A stretch of DNA of 64,000 nucleotides from Thalassotalea nanhaiensis. Its GTDB lineage: Bacteria > Pseudomonadota > Gammaproteobacteria > Enterobacterales > Alteromonadaceae. The notes beneath the pieces are model-generated. The model was not told where the DNA came from. It saw only the letters and a program-made list of their open reading frames with translations, and did no database searches. The first letter of the stretch is position 1. Every line of letters begins with the position of its first letter. Below are positions 18,926 to 28,300 of this stretch, piece by piece. Made by a program: the position numbers and the translations under genes. The DNA is taken from positions 2,542,001 through 2,606,000 of the forward strand of contig NZ_CP134146.1 of the NCBI RefSeq assembly GCF_031583575.1, read 5' to 3'.

Positions 18926-21373
18926 ATGGCTTCACATCAGGTTAAATTTCATTTTAGCGACAGTCAGCAAACTGAATTCATTATTAATGAGCAAGAGAAT
19001 TTATTAGAAAAAGCAGAACAACATGGGGTGTATTTAGCCAACGACTGTCGTGAGGGGTTGTGCGGGGTTTGTGCAGGTAATTGCATTAAGGGTAAATATC
19101 ATCTCACTGAAGATACCGCTCTTAGCCAACATGAAAAAGACAATGGCATGGTACTACCTTGTACTATGCATGTTAATAGCGATACAGAGCTACATTTTGA
19201 TTACCCCAAAAGCCTTTGCAAGCCGGGTATTGACATTACCATAACTGCTATCGTTATTGCATATGAAGAAATCTCACAAAACACGGCAAAGCTCGTTCTT
19301 AAAGCTGCGACTCCAATTAACCAACTTAATTATCAGCCTGGTCAATTTGTTTCGATGAATATACCTGGCAGTGAAGACTGGCGCAGTTACTCCTTTGCCA
19401 ATGTCAGCAATAGTGAAAACCAGTGGGAGTTTATCATTCGTTTATTACCCCATGGTGTGATGAGTGATTACTTGCGCGATACCATTAAGGTTGGTGATAA
19501 CATTGAGTTAAAACAACCTAATGGCAGTTTTTACTTAAGAAAGATAACTCGCCCAACATTATTTTTTGCCGGCGGTACGGGGATTTCTGCCATTATCGTC
19601 ATGCTAAAACAACTCGCCCAGCAAGCAAACTCCACGAGTCAGCCGATCTCTTTATATTACGGTGTTAACCAAGTGGCTGAGTTTTGCTGTAGTGATGAAC
19701 TAGCCATATTACAAGCAGCATTACCCAACCTTTCAATTTATTTGATTCCTGTAGAGCCAACAGAAAATTGGCAAGGTCCAACAGGCTTTGTCACCGACAT
19801 TTTATCAAAAGATGACTGTTTCAATGGGGACGCTGATTGCTATATGTGTGGTCCTCCACCAATGCTAAACGCTATTGAATCATGGTTTAAAGAGCATGAA
19901 CTAATTAATACCAAGTTTTATTCTGAAAAGTTTGTCGCCACGCAAGCAACCGCGAAATCAAAAGTACCTGCCGAGCAAACGGTGATTAACAAACCTGACT
20001 TAGGTAAACAGTATCAACGAGCGGTTGTTATTGGCGGTAGTATCGCCGGCATGGTTGCAGCCAGAGTTTTAAGCGAAACATTTCAACAAGTAATTGTATT
20101 AGAGCGCGACAAACATCACCATATTGATGAAGTTAGACATAGCACACCACAGGCACATCATGCCCACCACCTATTACAGCGTGGTCAACGTGAGTTAGAT
20201 GCCCTATTCCCTAACTTTTTAACCGATTTACAAAACGCGGGAACACAAGCCTATGACTCATCACGAGACTATCGAATTTTTCAACATGGCCACTGGAAAC
20301 ACGTGTTCGAGTCAAACATTCCAATTATGGCAGCGCCACGTCGTATCTTTGAAACTGTATTACGCAGGCAATTAAATAATTACAATAATATTAGTTATCA
20401 ATATTCATCTGAAGTTGAAGATGTTTTGATGAGTGCAGATAACTCAACGGTGCAAGGTATTGCACTTAAAAGTGGTGAGCACATAAAGGCCGATTTAGTA
20501 ATTGATGCATCAGGTAAAAACACTAAATTACCTAAGTTGATGACTAATCATGGCTTTGATGCACCAGAGGAAACAGATCAAAACGTAAATATTTACTACA
20601 CAACCTGTTTATTTGAATTAACACCTGAACAAGTACCAGACTGGGGCATGTTACTTTTATATGGACGCAGACCAACAAATAAAGCGATTGGCTATGCGGC
20701 GCTATATGGTCAGGACAAACGTAATTTGTTGATCACCATAGGCGCCTATGATTGCCATGAAGTGATCCGCAGCCATGATGAATTTTTAGTTAGAGCAAAG
20801 GGGTTGGTAAGAGATGATATTTATAAGTTTATTAAAGAATTGAAGCCAACAATTGAGCCTAAAACCTTTAAGTATCCAAAAATGTTTCGTCGTCATTATG
20901 AAAAGCTAAAGCGAGTGCCTAATGGTTTCATTGCCATTGGTGATGCGTTGGGCAGCGCAGATCCTATTTCTGGTGCCGGTATGACTAAAGCCATATTAGA
21001 AGCACAAGGGTTAAAAAAAATCCTTTCTAAAAAGCCTAAGCGAGTGGAGAGTATTGCAAAGCAATATTATAAAAACTCAGCAAAATTATTTGACTACATA
21101 TGGTTTGTTATTAGTGAGCAAAACCTGCGCTACCCTTGGGTAAATGGTAAACGCCCTTTTTATACGCCATTATTGACTTGGTATGTAAACCAAGTATTAG
21201 ATTTGGCCAGTAAAGATGCAGATGCATTTCGAGGCTATTTGCATGTGGCGCATTTAAATAAGCACGTGTTAACGCTATTAAAGCCAGGGATGATTTTAAA
21301 AGTGATTAAAAATGCATTATTTAGCTCAAAAGCAACGCATGAAGAACAGGTTAAACAGATGAGTGCGAATTAA
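18926..21373 (+). CDS. Ferredoxin–reductase–FAD monooxygenase fusion
   Basis: 815 residues with three modules. (1) A plant-type [2Fe-2S] ferredoxin at 1-95, with cysteines 41, 46, 49 and 79. (2) A ferredoxin-NAD(P) reductase at about 100-340, with the FAD motif RSYSFA, the NAD motif FAGGTGISAIIVML and the terminal CGPPPML. (3) An FAD monooxygenase from about 365, with VIGGSIAGMVAA, the HSTPQAHHAHHLL stretch after the dinucleotide fold and the late GDALGSADPISGAG, resembling the LasC/polyether epoxidase-like and geranylgeranyl-reductase-like group. It looks like a self-contained oxygenase taking NAD(P)H electrons to its own flavin site; substrate unknown. AAGGGA precedes the ATG. It probably leads an operon with the three membrane genes after it, although 124 bp intervene. 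Confidence 0.9.
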   Translation: MASHQVKFHFSDSQQTEFIINEQENLLEKAEQHGVYLANDCREGLCGVCAGNCIKGKYHLTEDTALSQHEKDNGMVLPCTMHVNSDTELHFDYPKSLCKPGIDITITAIVIAYEEISQNTAKLVLKAATPINQLNYQPGQFVSMNIPGSEDWRSYSFANVSNSENQWEFIIRLLPHGVMSDYLRDTIKVGDNIELKQPNGSFYLRKITRPTLFFAGGTGISAIIVMLKQLAQQANSTSQPISLYYGVNQVAEFCCSDELAILQAALPNLSIYLIPVEPTENWQGPTGFVTDILSKDDCFNGDADCYMCGPPPMLNAIESWFKEHELINTKFYSEKFVATQATAKSKVPAEQTVINKPDLGKQYQRAVVIGGSIAGMVAARVLSETFQQVIVLERDKHHHIDEVRHSTPQAHHAHHLLQRGQRELDALFPNFLTDLQNAGTQAYDSSRDYRIFQHGHWKHVFESNIPIMAAPRRIFETVLRRQLNNYNNISYQYSSEVEDVLMSADNSTVQGIALKSGEHIKADLVIDASGKNTKLPKLMTNHGFDAPEETDQNVNIYYTTCLFELTPEQVPDWGMLLLYGRRPTNKAIGYAALYGQDKRNLLITIGAYDCHEVIRSHDEFLVRAKGLVRDDIYKFIKELKPTIEPKTFKYPKMFRRHYEKLKRVPNGFIAIGDALGSADPISGAGMTKAILEAQGLKKILSKKPKRVESIAKQYYKNSAKLFDYIWFVISEQNLRYPWVNGKRPFYTPLLTWYVNQVLDLASKDADAFRGYLHVAHLNKHVLTLLKPGMILKVIKNALFSSKATHEEQVKQMSAN

Positions 21374-21497
21374 CTAAGAATTAATTTATATAATTCGCAT
21401 GCTTCTTTTATAAAAAACGCTTATTTAATTTTGTGGTTACTTAAACTGGGGTAGCGTTACTCTATAAGATTATAAATTGAATTAGAGTTAATATTAA

Positions 21498-22196
21498 ATG
21501 AAAGACCAGTATTTTAAATTGTGTGCATTGTGCGGACCGATGTTTTGTATAATGTTCATGGTAGGTTTTATTGGCTTTGCTGGATTTATGCCCCCTTTGC
21601 CACCATCCGCTACCGCAGTAGAAATTGCCAACATATACATCGTCGATAACGCTAGCATAAAAACTGGATTGATCATTATGATGATAGGGCTGAGCTTTTC
21701 GATACCATTTGTGTCAGCAATAGTGACTCGAATGAAGCAAATGAGAAACTCTAGCTCTACCCTGGTTACAACCTTCATCATTGTTAGTGCGGCAGTTGCC
21801 GGACTTTTATTTATTTTGATTTGTGCCTGGGCGGTTGCGAGTTATCGCATAGACCGAAGTCCTGAAATTATTCAAGCATTCAATGACTTTGCCTTTATTT
21901 TGCTAATTTGGCCAGTGTCACTTATTCCTGTTTCATACATATCACTAGGGTTAGCGGTGTTAAGTGATGATAAAAACACACCAATTTTTCCTCGTTGGTT
22001 TGCTTTTCTAAACTTTTGGTTTGCAGTATTAGCTTATGGCGGCTGTTTGTTGATATTTTTTGTAGACGGACCATTTGCTTGGGATGGGCTAATCGCCTTT
22101 TGGATCCCTGCCGTTGCTTTCTTTGGATGGTACATTGTAACAAGTGTTGTATTGCTACAATCGAACGATCCAGCTGAACTAGTTTCACAACTCTAA
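21498..22196 (+). CDS. Six-helix membrane protein of unknown function
   Basis: 232 residues, not recognised. Hydrophobic helices lie at about 12-32, 52-75, 92-115, 128-150, 160-185 and 195-222. No heme-ligand histidines or cysteine clusters stand out. It ends exactly where the COX3-like gene begins, so translation is coupled and the product probably acts with the oxidase-like subunits or the upstream fusion enzyme. A start at ATG 21498 fits; the ribosome site (GAGTT) is modest. Confidence 0.75.
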   Translation: MKDQYFKLCALCGPMFCIMFMVGFIGFAGFMPPLPPSATAVEIANIYIVDNASIKTGLIIMMIGLSFSIPFVSAIVTRMKQMRNSSSTLVTTFIIVSAAVAGLLFILICAWAVASYRIDRSPEIIQAFNDFAFILLIWPVSLIPVSYISLGLAVLSDDKNTPIFPRWFAFLNFWFAVLAYGGCLLIFFVDGPFAWDGLIAFWIPAVAFFGWYIVTSVVLLQSNDPAELVSQL

Positions 22197-22814
22197 ATGA
22201 TATCTACAAATAAAGCTGAAAGTTTCTCTGTGCAAGTTAAAAGTAATGTTAAGCAAACTTACCTACCAAGTGAGCTTGGTGTGTGGATGTTTGTGTTTGG
22301 TGATATGTTAGTGTTCACGTTATTGTTTGGTTCATATGCTTGGGAACGAAGTCAGCAACATAGCTTATTTGTTACCTCACAAGCAGAGCTTAGCCAAACC
22401 ATCGGTGTTATTAATACATTGTTATTACTCACGGGTTCATTATTTGTGGTGTTGGCGTTACATGCAGCTAGAATCGGTCGATTTGCTTTGGTAAATAAAC
22501 TGCTATTAGCAGCTATCTTTACTGGCATAACCTTTTTCATTAATAAATTATTTGAATACAGTGACAAAGTAAGTAATGATTTTACTTTACTCACTAATGA
22601 TTTTTTCATGTTTTACTACATGTTAACCGGTATACACTTATTACATGTAATTGTTGCTACTGGGGTTTTAGTGTTTATATGGAAAAGGTTAAAAGCAAAT
22701 CAATCCCCATTAAGCAAAGACTCTATTAAGCATTTAGAAAGTGGTGGTATTGTTTGGCATATGGTCGATTTATTATGGATAGCACTTTTTTCTTTACTAT
22801 ATTTGATTAAATAA
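22197..22814 (+). CDS. Cytochrome c oxidase subunit III-like protein (NorE type)
   Basis: 205 residues with five membrane helices. Subunit-III family signs are the N-terminal PSELGVWMFVFGDM, the MLTGIHLLHVIVATG helix and the C-terminal GGIVWHMVDLLWIALFSLLYL. The length matches NorE-like short COX3 proteins rather than full subunit III. No subunit I or II lies in the window, so a role in a canonical oxidase is doubtful; NorE proteins assist nitric oxide reductase, but norCB is absent here too. It abuts the previous gene and is one base from the COX4-like gene. Confidence 0.88.
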   Translation: MISTNKAESFSVQVKSNVKQTYLPSELGVWMFVFGDMLVFTLLFGSYAWERSQQHSLFVTSQAELSQTIGVINTLLLLTGSLFVVLALHAARIGRFALVNKLLLAAIFTGITFFINKLFEYSDKVSNDFTLLTNDFFMFYYMLTGIHLLHVIVATGVLVFIWKRLKANQSPLSKDSIKHLESGGIVWHMVDLLWIALFSLLYLIK

Positions 22815-22815
22815 T

Positions 22816-23121
22816 ATGAATTATTCAAACGTTGTGTCCAGCATTACTAAAAACTCTAAAACATTGCTGAATACAGATATTCTGGTGTGGAGTGGTTTAA
22901 TACTATTTACCTTAATATCTTTCTTTATTGGGGGCGAGAGCCTGTTTCTTCCTAAATTAGCAACAACATTTATTTTACTTGTTAGCTTTATTAAAATTCG
23001 TTTAGTTATCCATTATTTTATGGAGGTTAAATACGCACCTTTACCGTTAAAAATAGCACTCGATGTTTGGTGTATCTGCGTATTTGTTATGTTGCTAACG
23101 CTGCTTGTATTCCCATTTTAA
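22816..23121 (+). CDS. Cytochrome c oxidase subunit IV-like protein (NorF type)
   Basis: 101 residues with three membrane helices (about 23-42, 47-66 and 77-98). The family mark KIRLVIHYFMEVKYAPLPLKIALDVW-like stretch lies between helices 2 and 3. This is the usual partner of the short COX3/NorE protein and starts one base after it. Accessory function; the true partner enzyme is not visible in this window. Confidence 0.85.
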   Translation: MNYSNVVSSITKNSKTLLNTDILVWSGLILFTLISFFIGGESLFLPKLATTFILLVSFIKIRLVIHYFMEVKYAPLPLKIALDVWCICVFVMLLTLLVFPF

Positions 23122-23131
23122 CCAACTTTTA

Positions 23132-23326
23132 GAACATGATTTACACGATGTAATGAATGCCGCGTTCACATTACGACATGGATGTCGTGTAGTAGAGCTA
23201 TGCAGGAGCAATTGCCGATGGATGTGATTGAGCGGTCCCTGTTAAGTTGGCATTCCATCGTCCCTGATGTGAGCCAACTTTGATAACATCCCTGTTAAGT
23301 TGGCATTCCATCGTCCCTGATGTAAA
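23132..23326. repeat. Interspersed intergenic repeat, copy 1
   Basis: It contains GTTAAGTTGGCATTCCATCG followed by TCCCTGATGT twice, 53 bp apart (at 23256 and 23309 by the CATCG word). It begins with AACATGATTTACACGATG and AATGAATGCCGCGTTCACA, which recur in copy 2. The middle (GAGCAATTGCCGATGGATGTG) recurs in weaker form in copy 3. It is non-coding and fills the gap between the convergent COX4-like and DUF1254-2 genes. Confidence 0.8.
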
Positions 23327-23350
23327 AAAACACTTCCGGAGAAGTGTTTT
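23327..23350. terminator. Bidirectional terminator
   Basis: A perfect 10-bp stem AAAACACTTC / GAAGTGTTTT with loop CGGA lies between the convergent COX4-like gene and DUF1254-2. Confidence 0.9.
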
Positions 23351-23380
23351 AATTAAGATTATTGACTCAGAACTTGAAGT

Positions 23381-24889
23381 TTATTTCTGTTCAACTAAGT
23401 CACTTGGTCGCCAAGTTTGATCAAACCATGACTCTGTTGGTCCGTATATTCTAAATAATAAGTTAAAACCTTTTTCAGGATTGGTTTGTACCCAGTTATT
23501 TTCCCAACCTTTTGGTGCTTTAGCTGAGAAGTGAATAGTTGTACTACCATCTTCATTGGTGATCATGCCTTTATTCAAACCATCTACGCCTGAATTCTTC
23601 TGATCTGTTTCAAGCATTGAACGCGTTTGATTATCATAAATCATGAATGACCAAAATAGTTTTGCAGGAATGTCTTTAGGTAATGTTACAACATAGTGCT
23701 TAGAGCCATCGTATAGTTCACCTTCAGAGTCACGAGTACCTACTAGGTAAGCCGAACCTTTGCCTCTTTCTTTTGGCACCATATCAGGAGTAATACCAGT
23801 AGCCATAAAGTGAAATACAGTGCGTTCATCAACTGATATAACGCCATTTTCATCTTTAAACTCATGCCCTTTAATCAGTGGTGTTGACCAATGACGGTTA
23901 TCATAAACCATCATTTCTTTGCTTGGGTAGAAGTTAGCACTTCGCGCTTCTGCGGTTGCAATATTTGCCGCTTCTTTAAAGATACGTTGCATACGAGCAT
24001 CTGGTTTGAATGCTTTACCTTTTTCAATACCAAGATCTTTTGCAATGCCTAGCCATTCTTCATCCCAAAGATCAGTCGGCTCATACTGAATAAGCGTATT
24101 AATTTCATCGTAAAACTTTTCATTCATTGCGTGCACAGTGTTGTACTTAAGCCCAGTAAGATTGATGAACTCGGTTTTTTGCTCAGGCTTGTCATAAGGG
24201 TACAGTTTCATTGTGTCCTTCAATGCTTGAATATTTTTTGGCATTTCATTCAGGTTGCCAACGATACGCAATAATAGCCAATGCTGATAACCCTCTGATT
24301 CAACTGGAATATAACCAGTAGGAACTTCTCCTTTGTAAGATGAATGGTAGATGAAATATTTTCCACCTTTACCTTGATCTTGTGGGTGTGTTACGCCAAC
24401 TCGATCAGTAAATTTAAACGCTGCATTATCAAGCAAACCTAATATAGGTGTACCTACTTCGAGTACAACTGGACCATCTTTTAGGTCTACTTCACTGGTG
24501 ACATAAGGAGTTGTTGTATTTGCAGTTAACCAAATACTTTCAGCGGTTAAATTACCTTCAGAAATACCGATCGTTTGATTAGGCTTCATACCAACACTTT
24601 CATGACCAGCGAGTAACCCTTGGATTGATGCCACTGGAATACCTGATAAAAATAGACGTACTGCGTTTGCTGTATCAACAAAATCACGGGTTTTGTTAAA
24701 GGTTTCTTGTGTTGGTGCACCATCAACATAATTCATCTCACCTAAATACTGTGACTTAACATGATTAGGTGTGATGATTTCACTTGGGACATTTGCACTA
24801 TACTTAGGTGATGTTTCCGCGTGTGCAATACTCGCCAAAGACATAGTTGCAAGGGCAATTACAGAAAGTTTTTTACTAAATGTTTTCAT
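23381..24889 (-). CDS. Periplasmic DUF1254/DUF1214 protein, paralogue 2
   Basis: 502 residues. A signal peptide ends at about residue 24 (IAHA). DUF1254 begins with IITPNHVKSQYLGEMNYVDGAPTQET and DUF1214 ends the protein (HYVVTLPKDIPAKLFWSFM, STTIHFSAKAPKGWENNW, FRIYGPTESWFDQTWRPSDLV). It belongs to the same branch as paralogues 1 and 4, judging by the TP..VK..-LG-DG.P..ET opening. It is isolated between two repeat clusters. GGAAC precedes the ATG. Function unknown. Confidence 0.92.
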   Translation of the reverse strand: MKTFSKKLSVIALATMSLASIAHAETSPKYSANVPSEIITPNHVKSQYLGEMNYVDGAPTQETFNKTRDFVDTANAVRLFLSGIPVASIQGLLAGHESVGMKPNQTIGISEGNLTAESIWLTANTTTPYVTSEVDLKDGPVVLEVGTPILGLLDNAAFKFTDRVGVTHPQDQGKGGKYFIYHSSYKGEVPTGYIPVESEGYQHWLLLRIVGNLNEMPKNIQALKDTMKLYPYDKPEQKTEFINLTGLKYNTVHAMNEKFYDEINTLIQYEPTDLWDEEWLGIAKDLGIEKGKAFKPDARMQRIFKEAANIATAEARSANFYPSKEMMVYDNRHWSTPLIKGHEFKDENGVISVDERTVFHFMATGITPDMVPKERGKGSAYLVGTRDSEGELYDGSKHYVVTLPKDIPAKLFWSFMIYDNQTRSMLETDQKNSGVDGLNKGMITNEDGSTTIHFSAKAPKGWENNWVQTNPEKGFNLLFRIYGPTESWFDQTWRPSDLVEQK

Positions 24890-25044
24890 AACGCTGTTCC
24901 TTAAATAAAATCTAAAAAGTTGTGTTCCTAAATGATGGGTAAAGTTTATGTTAATAGATAAATTAATACCAATGATGATTGTTAATCACAATTATTACCC
25001 TGACGCATATTGCATTATAACTAAATTAGATAATTAACTTACAA

Positions 25045-25345
25045 TTGTCCTTTCCATTTCATCATCCCTGATGTAAACAAAAGACCTTCTAACATGATTT
25101 TCACTATGTAATGAATGCCGCGTTCACATGGATGTGATGGAGCGCCCTCTTTTAAGTTGGCATTCCATCATCCCTGATGTAAACAAAAGACCTTCTAACA
25201 TGATTTTCACTATGTAATGAATGCCGCATTCACATGGATGTGATGGGGCGGCTCCTGTTAAGTTGGCATTCCATCATCCCTGATGTGAACCAACTTTTAT
25301 AACATCCTTGTTAAGTTGGCATTCCATCATTCCTGATGTAAAAAA
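25045..25345. repeat. Interspersed intergenic repeat, copy 2 (106/53-bp tandem units)
   Basis: Most of the 505 bp between DUF1254-2 and the permease fusion. The word CATCCCTGATGT starts at 25063, 25169 and 25275, that is every 106 bp, and a last form (CATTCCTGATGT) follows 53 bp later at 25328. The two full units share AACATGATTTTCACTATGTA and AATGAATGCCGC almost base for base. CCAACTT and AAGTTGG can pair inside the short unit. No reading frame is present. The rest of the gap (24890-25044) is AT-rich, with one half-site-like TACCCTGACGCA at 24995. Confidence 0.88.
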
Positions 25346-25394
25346 TAGTATAGGTTTTGGATATAAGCTATTTATTTTATTAAACTATTTGATT

Positions 25395-28300
25395 TTATTT
25401 AAGGTTTAGTCTGTAGCGCCGGTTTGTTTCAAATGGCCCTTTAAAAGTATGTAACACATTTGCACTGTCAATGACTTCAATCTCCTGTACTTGCTCAGCA
25501 TTTTTAACGCCAAAATGTACAATTGCGGCATCTATCGACAAGAATCCGCCGCTGGCTTTTACCTCCCTAATTTGATGTTTGCTGTTATTTTCACCGTATC
25601 GAATAACGACTTTTGCCCCGATACCATTAATATTATTTTTGCTATCACGAAGCTCAATTTGAATATGATTGTTGTTATTTTCATTGTTTATCCATGAATG
25701 TAAGTGGCCTTGAATATCAAATCCAATAATGTCCAAGTCACCATCATTATCAACATCGATATATAAATAACTGAGCATATCCTTAAAAAACTCCAGACCA
25801 ACGTCTGCCGCTTGCTCATTAAATTTATTGCCGTTGATGTTTCTATACCAAGCATTTGAAGTCATTGCCTGTTGTTCACTGTAACCATTAACAACGAACA
25901 AATCTTGCCAGCTGTCACCGTCTAAATCGGCAAATTTAGCATTCCAGGCCCAGCCAGTTATATCTATCCCATATTGCTTAGCAACCTCAGTAGCTTGGCT
26001 GTTTTGATTGTGTTTATACAACAGATTAACCCTACCTACCTGCTTGATCTGCTTTGCGGGTTTGATAACGTTTCCATCACCGGCACTCTGATCTGTCTGC
26101 GTTATTCGCTGCAGCTCATTTGCTTTTCGCTCAGCAATAATCATTAGCTTATGCACACAATGATCTCGTAACTCGGTAGAGTACGAAGCTAATAACTCAC
26201 ACAATTCGGTACGTTCTTCTACTTGAACGGCTTCGTAACTATCACGAATATTTGGCCGTGTAAGCAATAACGCTAAGCATTCAAATTTTGCATCGCCTTC
26301 AATACTCAGACAAGAGCCGGCCATTTTGCGACGATTTGCAGACATAGTTTTGACTTGTTGTTCGAGCTCTACACACATTTGAGAGTCGTTTTTATGGCAA
26401 TGCTTATCAAAGTAATCTTGTTTTTTAATTAATGGTACCCGTAAATCGCCGCTAGTTGGGTTATGGGTGATTTGCGCATGATAAGTTTCAAATGTTAAAT
26501 CATTATCAATATCTGCTGAGACGATACTCATGGTGCTATGAGGTACAGCGGGCCAATAGTCATTCCAACTTTCAAAATCGTGAGTTAACACTGAGCGATA
26601 ATGTATATCCGCTTGGTCAAACTCATTACCAATCATTAACTCTCTGTTACCATCACCAGTAACATCGCTAAATAACGCGGTTAACGCTGAACCAGGAGGC
26701 CCAGGCAGCCCTTGCTCAATAAACTGGCCATTTTGTTGCATAAGCAATACATTTTGATTTTCTGTATTGTACAACCATTCATTGAAATATTGCCCCCACA
26801 AAATATCTAATTGGCCATCATTATTGATATCGTCAAAGGCCACGGCAAAAGCAATGCGCTTGTCTACTGGCAATGAAATAACGTGGTCAAAATCACCTTG
26901 TTGGTTATAAGCAACAAAGCCACCAAGCTTGTCACTACTCCATATTAAATCAAGCCAGCCGTCATTATTCATATCTTGAAGTGCAACAGCACCGACAATA
27001 TTGTCATCAAATTCAAAGGCTTTATTTTGCGACGCTAACTGGAATGTTCCACCTATATTTTCATACAGATAAACACCAGTATAAGTTCCAACAGCAATAT
27101 CTATCCAACCATCATTATTAAAGTCACCACTAGCCAATGAATTCATTTGAATAAATGGTACAACAAATTGTTCATACAAGGGTTTGGGATGATACTCAAA
27201 TCCCAGTACTTCCGCTGTTTTATAACTAAAATCCAAGGGGCTATCGGCTAAATCAGTTGAAGAATTTTGGCCGACACGTTTATCAGCTAGGTTTTGATAG
27301 TAAATTTGTTCATTACCCGACCAAGCCTGCCAATCAACTGTGTTTTTAATTACCAAAGGAGGCGACAACGTCTTTATTCTGTTTGGCAGCTTTCTGTTTT
27401 CTTTTACTGTATTTAACTCTTGTATAGCAGTAAATTCACGAGCTGAAAATTGCTCTTTATTCTCTATTAAGAATTGTTTCTTTGCTTCTAAGATGCGTTG
27501 TTTTTTGCTATCTAACTTAGGCTTAACATTGTCTTGTTTTGTATTTACTGATGATTGATTATTCTCACCTTTATCTGGTGATTGCAACAATTGGCGATAA
27601 GCATTATTGGTATCACTTTCAACATAATTACGCTGGTAATAATCGCTTGCCATACCAGCAACAACAGCCAAAACAAGAATGCTAAGGGCTAAGCTACTGG
27701 CGGTTTTTATGGCGCCGGCTTTTACAAGAACAAACCAAGAATAAATACTAAAGCTGCCTAAGGTAAAAAGTAATATCGCGATATAGACAATAGGAACATC
27801 ATTCGCGAACAGTACCGCCGCCAAAATAATATCAAAGGTAATTGGAACAGGAAGAATTAATGCAAATAACGCTAACGCCAGTACCGCAACAATGAACATA
27901 TTGCCATTCGTTGCGGGCAATATAGAAATCACTTGCTGCCATGGCATAAGCGTGATTAACGTAGCGCCGATAACCCCCGCAAGTAACATCAATGGCAGTA
28001 CATTCTTAAGTAACCATGTTGCCTGCGTAAATAAGGATTTAATTAACCAGACACTTGCCTGCCCCCAACTATACGATTGTGCTATTTCACATTGTTGGTT
28101 GGTACTTTGATTTGACGTTTGCAATGAAGAAAAGTTAGGACTCTCACCATCGAATTTTTTTACGATAGCAGGCACAATGAAGAAAATTAACAATAAAGAG
28201 CAGCTTATTTTAATGAGTATCAAATAAGCCGGAAAAAGGCTAAATGCCATCATCAACACGATAATGTTGAGTTGTGGTGAACTTAGCATCGTCACCAGCG

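Noticed and set aside
21498-23121. A nitric-oxide-reductase accessory operon
   Set aside because: No norC, norB, norD or norQ in the neighbourhood. Only the subunit family resemblance supports it.
24995-25006. TACCCTGACGCA (and TACCCTAACGCA at 2705) as members of the operator set
   Set aside because: Only one arm matches, and the orientation relative to genes differs.
25045-25345. Regular repeats resembling a CRISPR array
   Set aside because: Units are contiguous 106/53-bp blocks without unique spacers, and no cas gene is nearby.
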